Shown here piece after piece: positions 15,391 through 21,201 of a stretch of DNA of 23,226 nucleotides. Made by a program: the position numbers and the translations under genes. The stretch covers positions 1-23,226 of IMG/VR virus record IMGVR_UViG_3300017598_000146; one strand, given 5' to 3'. Position 1 is the first letter of the stretch. Every line of letters begins with the position of its first letter. The notes under the pieces are model-generated. The model worked only from the letters and a program-made list of their open reading frames with translations. It made no database searches and was not told where the DNA came from. This DNA is from a virus.

Positions 15391-15837
15391 TTATGAAATA
15401 TCCATATCACATGGTTCGCTATCTGCTGGACTAGCCAGAACAAGCAGCATAACTTCCAGATTACCATTAGCGACAGCAGCACCGAGTGCCTCACACGTTA
15501 CGTAGGTGTCGGCTGTTAGTTCGCCATAAGCAGTCAAACCGTCTATCGTGTTAGCGGAAACAGTCCAATTTGAGGTAGCGGTAGAGATGTCAAGACCTGC
15601 TTTGATTTCCTGTCCAGTACCGTCTTTCGTAATACCAATATCCATAGTAGCAGTTGATGTTGATACTGCTGCACGATAAAAAGCTGCCATTACGATCCAT
15701 CCATTTTTTAGTTTCGCCAGTTGAAAAATGTCATTCTGCGCCATGTTATGGGCAGTGAAATCTACTTTTGCGTACACAGTAAACATACCAGATTTAACAT
15801 TCCCTTGACTTAATCCTGTTTTGTTATAAGTTGCCAT
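15391..15837 (-). CDS. beta-rich virion-type protein, paralogue of its upstream neighbour (148 aa)
   Basis: Unrecognised by family. Its start MATYN and the segment at residues 36-50 (DIFQLAKLKNGWIVM) match the preceding 165-residue protein at 52-66 (DVLQAIKIKAGQTIM). The following strand (STATMDIGITKDGTG) matches GAKVSIGYGDDDG, and the C-termini also align (NGNLEVMLLVLA against VGKMRLIVHLME). Its Ala/Thr-rich beta composition with no hydrophobic helix fits a capsid-decoration, head-fibre or tail protein. The ATG overlaps the stop of its paralogue in a TAATG. Function is inferred only from position among structural genes. Confidence 0.78.
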   Translation of the reverse strand: MATYNKTGLSQGNVKSGMFTVYAKVDFTAHNMAQNDIFQLAKLKNGWIVMAAFYRAAVSTSTATMDIGITKDGTGQEIKAGLDISTATSNWTVSANTIDGLTAYGELTADTYVTCEALGAAVANGNLEVMLLVLASPADSEPCDMDIS

Positions 15838-16334
15838 TATTTATCATCCTCCATTAGATGTACGATCAAACGCATTTTACCAACCGTGATCGCCTTATTT
15901 ATTGTTATATCGATTGTATCCGAACTTGAAAAATACAGCGGATTACCGAAATTATTCTGATGATCTTTATGCTCACCATATCGTCTAGCGCTTGCCCTCT
16001 CTTGAGGGATTTCAAACTTAGGAAAAGCGTTAGGGCCGATTTCATAAGACCCCCAAAAACCATCATCATCTCCGTAGCCAATAGATACCTTAGCACCAGA
16101 CGTTGTGCTACGTGTAATTAATTCAAACTCTACGCCCATTATTGTCTGTCCAGCTTTAATCTTTATGGCTTGCAGAACATCTGCTGCTGCCCATGCTGTG
16201 GTTATCGGGTTACTAGCATCTGTGCCCGAAGTCCACGGGGCATTAGAGAAATCCACAACCCTCTCGACTAAAGCATAGCGTTGTTTCTTCCTCCGTGGAG
16301 GATTCCATCTATATTCTCTGTTGTATGTTGCCAT
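15837..16334 (-). CDS. beta-rich virion-type protein, tandem paralogue (165 aa)
   Basis: Shares the MATYN start, a D-[VI]-[LF]-Q-x-x-K-[IL]-K-x-G-x-x-[IV]-M segment and the C-terminal strands with the next gene downstream. It differs by a basic N-terminal arm (RWNPPRRKKQRYA, residues 9-21) and an extra loop (FPKFEIPQERASARRYGEHK) before the last strands (IDITINKAITVGKMRLIVHL). The basic arm could contact DNA or a capsid partner (inference). An AAGGGA lies about 13 bases before ATG, a somewhat long spacing. It probably arose with its neighbour by gene duplication. Family not recognised. Confidence 0.78.
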   Translation of the reverse strand: MATYNREYRWNPPRRKKQRYALVERVVDFSNAPWTSGTDASNPITTAWAAADVLQAIKIKAGQTIMGVEFELITRSTTSGAKVSIGYGDDDGFWGSYEIGPNAFPKFEIPQERASARRYGEHKDHQNNFGNPLYFSSSDTIDITINKAITVGKMRLIVHLMEDDK

Positions 16335-16354
16335 GTCTTTTTAGTCCCTTCGAC

Positions 16355-16675
16355 TTATAGTTTGTATTTTTCTTCCATCACTTTACATTTTGCTTCCATC
16401 CACTTGTTCCACCCATGAGGAAACCTCTTACATATCGTAGGACGAGTCTCGTAGATTGTACAAGCAAACCCTTCTTCATTCATTTTATAGTGAGGACAAG
16501 GTTGACTCAGATAGAACACATACTCATCATCTGTTTCAATCTCTTCCTTACTTCTGGCTCTATAAAACTCTGCTGATTGTTTTATCCAGTTTGCCCCACG
16601 TGAATCATTCTTTGATATTTGGTGAATGTTCATAATACAACACCATCCGCAATCCTTACAATCAGGAAAGCTCAT
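16355..16675 (-). CDS. YkgJ-family CxxCxxCC cysteine-cluster protein (106 aa)
   Basis: The N-terminus reads CKDCGWCC at residues 6-13. After a helical stretch come PCPHYKMNEEGFACTIYETR and PTICKRFPHGW. The CxxCGxCC plus PCPH...C.IYE.RP..C..FP arrangement is the signature of the YkgJ/UPF0153 putative zinc- or iron-chelating family (PF03692), whose biochemical role is not established. I choose ATG at 16675, preceded by GGTGA; GTG and TTG codons nine and twelve bases further upstream are possible. The gene overlaps the end of the 330-residue Cys-rich gene by 14 bases, suggesting coupling. Such proteins are common in bacteria but unexpected inside a virion structural operon. Confidence 0.85.
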   Translation of the reverse strand: MSFPDCKDCGWCCIMNIHQISKNDSRGANWIKQSAEFYRARSKEEIETDDEYVFYLSQPCPHYKMNEEGFACTIYETRPTICKRFPHGWNKWMEAKCKVMEEKYKL

Positions 16676-17654
16676 CTTGATCACCAATCACATGCGGTTC
16701 AAGTTGCAGCGGATTTCGCCAGTTGTGTCCCATATCCAAGATAGCATTTGGATTAACCTGATACTTCTCAGCAGCCTTGTAAATAGCCCCAAGCATCTGC
16801 GTACCCTGTTCGCCTGTAATACCATCAAGTATATTAGCTTTAGCTAACGCCATCTCTTCTTTTAATGTAGCTCTGTCTTTATTATCATAGCGCACGTAAT
16901 CTGGAAACAAGGACTCTCCACCATTATAAGGCTTATAAGACATGTCTCCGTTAGCATGTGCCCACAGAAACCACTTTGACAGTACATGATGTTTTGCTTC
17001 TTTACTCTGCTCAACATTGGTAGACTCATAGTCTATATAATGTTCTATCAAAGAAAGTACTTTCTCTTCTCTTCTATTCATGTGCCAACTAGGAGACGGG
17101 CCTTTAACAAACTCGTACTCTGTACATCCACGTTTCAAAAGAACATTGTCAGCTACTTCGTCGCCAAGTTCTCCCCTGACCGCTTCACGCACTACTTCGC
17201 ACATTTCTAATCCTTCATCCAAACTATCCGCATAATGATACCCACCGTAGAACTTAGGTGTGTAATCTCGAACTTCAATACCACACTTGCACGGAAAATT
17301 AAAACCCTTTTGGATCTCTCTCAACTGCATCAGTTGATCAAAACTGGTTGGAGTTACCACTGTTTTCCAGCACTCCAGACATTTAGGTGGAATGATTCTA
17401 AACTGGTTAAAACAAATCTGATGATCCATCCCACACCGTTTTGATTGTCCTTGGTTTGTGTGTATCCACGGAGTATCAGTAGCCATTGCGGTTACACCAC
17501 CACGAATCAACTTACATTTATCTGCAGACCAGTGGAACCCAGCAGCCTGTATTGGTTTTAATGTTTGAACAACGTCAGTTTCTATTAACTCTTTTGCGTA
17601 TCCACTCCACGTCATCGTGTTGTAGATCATATCTGGTGATTGTAAAAATCCCAT
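16662..17654 (-). CDS. Cys-rich protein of unknown function (330 aa)
   Basis: Unrecognised. Residues 74-124 are rich in potential metal ligands: C74, H78, C81, a C92-x2-C95 knuckle (PPKCLECWK) and C122-x-C124 (FPCKCGIE). C152 and C177 (KRGCTEYEF) follow. The C-terminal third is helical and charged (ATLKEEMALAKANILD, AIYKAAEKYQVNPNAILD). There is no signal peptide or membrane helix. It has a very strong site, AAGGGGG, six bases before ATG, and lies after an intergenic pseudoknot. It ends inside the YkgJ-type gene, so the two Cys-rich proteins are probably made together. A metal-binding, possibly cytosolic accessory role is inferred; a structural role cannot be excluded. Confidence 0.82.
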   Translation of the reverse strand: MGFLQSPDMIYNTMTWSGYAKELIETDVVQTLKPIQAAGFHWSADKCKLIRGGVTAMATDTPWIHTNQGQSKRCGMDHQICFNQFRIIPPKCLECWKTVVTPTSFDQLMQLREIQKGFNFPCKCGIEVRDYTPKFYGGYHYADSLDEGLEMCEVVREAVRGELGDEVADNVLLKRGCTEYEFVKGPSPSWHMNRREEKVLSLIEHYIDYESTNVEQSKEAKHHVLSKWFLWAHANGDMSYKPYNGGESLFPDYVRYDNKDRATLKEEMALAKANILDGITGEQGTQMLGAIYKAAEKYQVNPNAILDMGHNWRNPLQLEPHVIGDQDELS

Positions 17655-17688
17655 ATGTTCCCCCTTTTACTTTAAATTTAAGTAACGT

Positions 17689-17726
17689 GGACTTGTTTGG
17701 ATATAGGTACAAGTCCCTAAACCTAT
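17689..17726 (-). promoter_or_regulatory. H-type RNA pseudoknot in the intergenic region
   Basis: In transcript order the elements are ATAGGT, TTAG, GGACTTGT, ACCTAT, ATCCAA, ACAAGTCC. The first and fourth elements are perfect complements (stem 1, 6 bp) and the third and sixth are perfect complements (stem 2, 8 bp). Loops are 4, 0 and 6 bases, the classic H-type geometry with coaxial stems. It begins seven bases after the TAA of the 251-residue gene and ends about 25 bases before the AAGGGGG site of the 330-residue gene. No U-run follows, so it is not a standard terminator. mRNA-end protection, processing or translational control are possible roles. Confidence 0.6.
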
Positions 17727-17733
17727 TTTTAAT

Positions 17734-18489
17734 TTATTCAGGTACGTATTCACAATTAGCTTTCATTTCCCATACACCAGAATTGGTGACGGTCAATGCA
17801 TTAACTTCAGCATCTACATCAGCAACAGTCCCACCCAGTTGACAAAGTACACGTCCACCGTGAGGAAAGTATCGCGGAATAAAATACGAACCAGCATCAA
17901 CTGCGTTACTGGCACTAGGGTCAATAACAAGTGGCAACACACCAAGATACGGAGTGGTGGCACTAGATGCGACAGCAGGAATAGCAATTGGGGCAGTACC
18001 GAGGATAGAGTTTTTGATCAAACTACCAGAGGATAACGCCTTAGCCAAATTGATTGTTCCCATTGTAGCGGTTGCAGAAGAAGCAGAATTGTAAGTAGCG
18101 GTTGTAACACCACTAGCCACAGTTTTCTTCATAATATTCTGAGCATAAAAAGTAACTGTAAATACATAGTCACTGTCAGACAGAGAGCAAGATCCGGGTG
18201 CCAATGTAGCATTGACATCAGGTGCATCTTCTCCCGGTACAGAGAACAGAGACAGTCCAGTTACCATTGTTCTGTCAGGTACATCTAAGACTGCAACAGG
18301 TGCGTCAGCAATAGCACTGGAAGCTCCGGTTACTGCAGAAGCAGCCAACCAGTCAGCAAGTCCAGCACCAAACCGATTCCGCAACGTAAATCCACCCTGT
18401 CGTGGGGTAGACATTGGAGCAGCATCAGGATTAGTTGCAACACTTGTTAAGTCTATTAATGAACCCGTGTGTTTAAAAGCAATAGCCAT
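17734..18489 (-). CDS. virion-type protein encoded after the capsid gene (251 aa)
   Basis: Unrecognised. It is rich in Ala, Ser, Thr and Val with a beta pattern. Conspicuous segments are GGFTLRNRFGAGLADWLAASA (in pieces, residues 32-52), YVFTVTFYAQN (near 107-117) and a C-terminal YFIPRYFPHGGRVLCQLG region. The position just behind the major capsid gene, with its own strong AAGGAG nine bases before ATG and structured flanking intergenic regions, suggests a high-copy virion protein. Capsid decoration or a head-stabilising protein is the favoured inference. No signal peptide or membrane segment is seen. Confidence 0.8.
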   Translation of the reverse strand: MAIAFKHTGSLIDLTSVATNPDAAPMSTPRQGGFTLRNRFGAGLADWLAASAVTGASSAIADAPVAVLDVPDRTMVTGLSLFSVPGEDAPDVNATLAPGSCSLSDSDYVFTVTFYAQNIMKKTVASGVTTATYNSASSATATMGTINLAKALSSGSLIKNSILGTAPIAIPAVASSATTPYLGVLPLVIDPSASNAVDAGSYFIPRYFPHGGRVLCQLGGTVADVDAEVNALTVTNSGVWEMKANCEYVPE

Positions 18490-18533
18490 TTTAAAATTCT
18501 CCTTGAGGTTACGATCCTCTAGTTAGATTTGGT

Positions 18534-18575
18534 GGGGGTCTCTGGAGAGATACGTCAACTCCGTCACAGACCCCC
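18534..18575 (-). promoter_or_regulatory. stem-loop between capsid gene and following gene
   Basis: An 8-bp perfect stem (GGGGGTCT with AGACCCCC), with an inner 4-bp stem (GGAG with CTCC at 18544-18547 and 18559-18562), lies about 30 bases after the capsid gene stop. No U-tract follows, so I read it as an mRNA 3'-end stabiliser, processing site or partial, factor-assisted terminator rather than a canonical intrinsic terminator. Confidence 0.55.
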
Positions 18576-18584
18576 TACGATATT

Positions 18585-18598
18585 CCACCTAGTGGTGG
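18585..18598 (-). promoter_or_regulatory. short hairpin just after the capsid gene
   Basis: CCACC and GGTGG form a 5-bp stem around a four-base loop, immediately downstream of the capsid gene stop and before the larger stem-loop. It is weak alone and more notable as part of a structured 3' leader/tail pair. Confidence 0.4.
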
Positions 18599-18604
18599 GG
18601 GATT

Positions 18605-19657
18605 TTAGGTATGAGCAGCGCCATACGAAGATACGGTTATCAAACCGTAGTCTGCACTATTAAAGACAGACTTATTGATACCGAAGATAGAGCCAACGGA
18701 GATACCCTTCTCGTTGCCATAATCATCAGCTTCCTCGTACCAACTCATGAGGTTGTCTTTGCCTACACGGGATTTCTCGATGCTGTCATACGCACCGCCC
18801 ATTGCAAACACGCCAGCCTGAGCACCAAGGAACAGGTTTCGCCTAACGTTCGCAACCGGGGAATAAATCCGAGTAGATTCAAACAGAATACAGTTGTTAT
18901 ATACACCCAAAGCGCCAGTGAAGATCGGGTTATTCGATCCGCGCTGGTTCGCCATCATCTGAATCGTGGGCCAATCGACATAAGCCGAGTTAGCAACGTC
19001 CAGACGAAGGTCCGTTACACTATAAGGATGAAGTATTACAACATACATCTCTTTACCGTCAACCGTGGTTGGACGGATCGGAGGCGTAAGGGTCTTCGCC
19101 TTCTCTTTCGCGTAGTCAATGTCTGCCAAACTAAACTGATCAGCAGAATCAAGACCCGCCTGAGAAGTCGCGTCACCGGAATAGATTATATGGTTACTCG
19201 TAGGTGCGGTTGCCGTCTGACCATGAGCCAGAGTGGTATCTCCACACAAGGTACGGAACATATAGTCGTCAAACTTACCAGCAAACCAGTCAGCCAAGTT
19301 AGCCTTAGCATCCATACGCATGTCGTGCAGCGTTCTCTGCTGACTCATGCGCCTGAAAGCGTGAGCGTTTCTCAACTGGTCGATGTTAACGGTGTCTTGG
19401 TAATAGACCAGCGCTTCTTCGTTGTCTCGCATACGATTGTCGCCAGTTACACCAGCACCCGTCATTTGCATCAACAGATCATATTTGATCTGGTCGCCAG
19501 CGGATTTCTCTAATTCAACCAGTCTCTGGATGATAGAGGTTTTGGAAGTACCCAACAGTTTCTCAAACAACGTGGCTTTGAGGGCCTCGCGCAGAGTAAG
19601 GGAACTCCAGATTTTTACGGTCTGAGCATCATTTGTGCCAAAAGCTGTTACTGCCAT
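18605..19657 (-). CDS. major capsid protein, N4-gp56 / DUF4043 type (350 aa)
   Basis: Forms the icosahedral shell. It carries the family pattern of the N4-gp56-type coat (TIGR04387/PF13252). Signatures are a GDQIKYDL...GAGVTGD segment, then NEEALVYYQDTVNIDQLRNA at about 79-98, followed by R.MSQQRTLHDMR and LADWFAGKFDDYMF. The C-terminal half contains the usual substrate-like loop and VILHPYSVTDLR and GGAYDSIEKSRVGKDNLMSW strands. Length is near the family's usual 350-400. AAAAGGAG lies nine bases before ATG. Codon choice is biased: over some 300 codons TTA, CTA and TCA are not used, in contrast to neighbours, consistent with very high expression. It follows a scaffold-like gene, as expected. 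Confidence 0.92.
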   Translation of the reverse strand: MAVTAFGTNDAQTVKIWSSLTLREALKATLFEKLLGTSKTSIIQRLVELEKSAGDQIKYDLLMQMTGAGVTGDNRMRDNEEALVYYQDTVNIDQLRNAHAFRRMSQQRTLHDMRMDAKANLADWFAGKFDDYMFRTLCGDTTLAHGQTATAPTSNHIIYSGDATSQAGLDSADQFSLADIDYAKEKAKTLTPPIRPTTVDGKEMYVVILHPYSVTDLRLDVANSAYVDWPTIQMMANQRGSNNPIFTGALGVYNNCILFESTRIYSPVANVRRNLFLGAQAGVFAMGGAYDSIEKSRVGKDNLMSWYEEADDYGNEKGISVGSIFGINKSVFNSADYGLITVSSYGAAHT

Positions 19658-19686
19658 TTTCGTTTCTCCTTTTCATTATATAGCTT

Positions 19687-20640
19687 TTAGAATTTGATGC
19701 CCTCCTTTTGCTCGTCGTTATCAATGTACTTACTTAGAGCCTCTACCTGAGCATCCGTGAGATCCATGATATCCATAGAACTCAAGTTTCCTACACGCTC
19801 AGTTAGGGATAGTTCGCCACCTTTTGCATTGGCAGATTTGCCAAGTCCCGAGGGCTTCTGTAGGACTTGACGGAATCTATTATCAGGTTCCTGTTTCGGA
19901 GTAAGATTCTTGACAGTATGTTTCAACATCCTTTCAAAGTGCACAGCAGAATCCTCTGCCGTAGCAACATCGAATAGGTCCATCTCTGGGAACTGCTGGT
20001 TAAACTCATTCGTCATGCTCTCATCGAACACGTGAGTCATAGCATCTCCACTTGAGACCTGACCTCCATAATTATTCTGTCTTTGAAAATCAATTACCCT
20101 ATCATTAACCCAACGTCGAGCAGCTTTATACTTGTTGTAGGCTGGAGTATAGCTCTCGTCCTCGCCAACAATGCTCTGGATTAACTGTTCGGATTCCCGT
20201 ACAGCATCCTGCTGTTGTGTGGCAAGCTGAAGTCTTTCATTCAGGTCGTCAATCTCTTCTTGCATTGGACTGACGATGGCATCCAATTTTTCACGAGGTA
20301 TGAATGCATCCCCGTCATCTGTAATGTCGACGTTTATCACGTCTTGTTCAGATCCGGTGTTCCCGGCACTTGTTGCTTCTTCGCGTGCTACCAAAATAGA
20401 GTTAATGGTATCTTTCATATTGTCTACTGTACCTCTCAACTCTTGGCGTTTACCGCGCTCACCTTTCAGTGTCTGCAGCAAGCCATTGTTCTGACGTTTT
20501 GTCTCATCTAGTTCTGCCTTCAACTCTTTCAGTGCCTCGCTGTCGAGTGCACCTTCTGAATCATCTCCACCTTCGTCTTCTGGCATAAATAGATCATTCA
20601 ATATTTCGTCATCTAATACATCATCTAATTCATCTGGCAT
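19687..20640 (-). CDS. capsid scaffold-like protein (317 aa)
   Basis: Highly acidic at the N-terminus (DELDDVLDDEILNDLF), then a long coiled coil (about residues 30-85, EALKELKAELDETKRQ and following). A second helical region (QEEIDDLNERLQLATQQQ) precedes a helical C-terminus with SLTERVGNLSSMDIMDLTDAQ. This is the composition and gene position of scaffolding proteins that direct coat assembly inside the procapsid, directly upstream of the coat gene. I chose the ATG at 20640 because AAGGGAGAG lies six bases upstream; longer in-frame starts run back through an RNA hairpin region without a ribosome site. Scaffold function is inferred from position and composition, as such proteins rarely share sequence. 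Confidence 0.8.
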   Translation of the reverse strand: MPDELDDVLDDEILNDLFMPEDEGGDDSEGALDSEALKELKAELDETKRQNNGLLQTLKGERGKRQELRGTVDNMKDTINSILVAREEATSAGNTGSEQDVINVDITDDGDAFIPREKLDAIVSPMQEEIDDLNERLQLATQQQDAVRESEQLIQSIVGEDESYTPAYNKYKAARRWVNDRVIDFQRQNNYGGQVSSGDAMTHVFDESMTNEFNQQFPEMDLFDVATAEDSAVHFERMLKHTVKNLTPKQEPDNRFRQVLQKPSGLGKSANAKGGELSLTERVGNLSSMDIMDLTDAQVEALSKYIDNDEQKEGIKF

Positions 20641-20694
20641 TTTTCTCTCCCTTACGTTCGGAGCTACGATGTTGACTCCCATTTTTATTTTGTT

Positions 20695-20724
20695 GAGACG
20701 GGGGCGACGAATCGCCCCTATCTC
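20695..20724 (-). promoter_or_regulatory. TTCG-loop hairpin upstream of the scaffold gene
   Basis: In the transcript, GGGGCGA and TCGCCCC form a 7-bp stem closed by a TTCG loop. After a 2x2 internal loop the stem is extended by GAGA pairing with TCTC. It lies in the 113-base gap between the 72-residue gene and the scaffold gene. No U-run follows, so attenuation or processing is more likely than intrinsic termination. Confidence 0.55.
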
Positions 20725-20731
20725 GGACACA

Positions 20732-20749
20732 CATGTTTGGGGGAACATG
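20732..20749 (-). promoter_or_regulatory. hairpin with C-rich loop
   Basis: CATGTT and AACATG form a 6-bp stem presenting a CCCCCA loop in the transcript, just after the stop of the 72-residue gene. The loop and its 5' flank are complementary to the GGGGGAACA ribosome-site region of that gene and of the 330-residue gene. A role as an anti-Shine-Dalgarno element is possible but unproven. Confidence 0.45.
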
Positions 20750-20753
20750 GTGG

Positions 20754-20972
20754 TCAGGACTTCTTTACTTTATCTTCTCGATAGATATGCTTCCAGTTCG
20801 CTAGGTTCTGGATTGCCACGCTCGTTAACTGCAGCGTGTTCGCCATTCCTTGTAAGGCGCTCTCTTTGAGTTTAGCATCTAGACCTGCACTGTCGTACAG
20901 GGCTTTTACTTTGCCGTGTTCATCTACATAACCACGGACGATCTTCTCTAACTTCTCTGCTGTTTTCTCCAT
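20754..20972 (-). CDS. small helical protein of unknown function (72 aa)
   Basis: Unrecognised. Predominantly helical and charged at the N-terminus (EKTAEKLEKIVRGYVDEHGK), with a mixed second half (LQGMANTLQLTSVAIQNLANWK) that could form an amphipathic helix. A very strong site, AAGGGGG, lies six bases before ATG and directly follows the stop of the upstream small gene. Position between portal and scaffold suggests a minor head-assembly factor, but this is inference. Confidence 0.75.
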   Translation of the reverse strand: MEKTAEKLEKIVRGYVDEHGKVKALYDSAGLDAKLKESALQGMANTLQLTSVAIQNLANWKHIYREDKVKKS

Positions 20973-20982
20973 TTGTTCCCCC

Positions 20983-21201
20983 TTAATAGTTGTATACTGT
21001 CTTGTTCCCGACCTTTTTGATAGCCTTGGCTCCTGACTTCTTGCCGTTCTTCCCCCAGTCTACGGCATCCCAACGACCACCTTCATCTACTGCTTTCATA
21101 AAATCATTGTACCCGTGCACGAAGCCATACCAACCCTTACGGTTTCTTAGGATCGGCCTTTGGCTTGACTTCTGCTGCTTGCTTTCGTTTAGCCTCGACA
21201 T
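20983..21201 (-). CDS. small basic protein overlapping the portal gene end (72 aa)
   Basis: Unrecognised. Basic, with an aromatic/Gly core (KGWYGFVHGYNDFMKAVDEG) and a Lys-rich end (GKKSGAKAIKKVGNKTVYNY). I place the start at the ATG at 21201, because GGGGGA sits six bases upstream inside the portal gene, giving a 65-base overlap. A further upstream ATG at 21231 lacks such a site, and downstream GTG or ATG starts after the portal stop would shorten it to about 40-50 residues. Start uncertain. The end is immediately followed by the ribosome site of the next gene. Confidence 0.65.
   Translation of the reverse strand: MSRLNESKQQKSSQRPILRNRKGWYGFVHGYNDFMKAVDEGGRWDAVDWGKNGKKSGAKAIKKVGNKTVYNY

Noticed and set aside
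17689-17726. PreQ1, SAM-II or other known small pseudoknot riboswitch
   Set aside because: Stem and loop sequences do not match the conserved cores I know, and the ribosome site lies outside the structure.
17600-17736. Stop-codon readthrough driven by the pseudoknot
   Set aside because: The spacing resembles viral readthrough signals, but the extended frame only adds roughly 50 codons of out-of-frame shadow across the next gene's ribosome site, with no protein-like character.
18490-18604. Canonical intrinsic terminator after the capsid gene
   Set aside because: Stable stems are present but no U-tract follows on the transcribed strand.
18611-19513. A 300-residue plus-strand open frame over the capsid gene
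   Set aside because: It is the in-phase complement of a confidently identified coat gene, has no ribosome site, and its openness follows from the coat's codon bias.
20641-20748. Longer N-terminus for the scaffold protein (start at 20748)
   Set aside because: The extension crosses two RNA hairpins, is basic unlike the rest, and lacks a ribosome site; the ATG at 20640 has AAGGGAGAG at ideal spacing.
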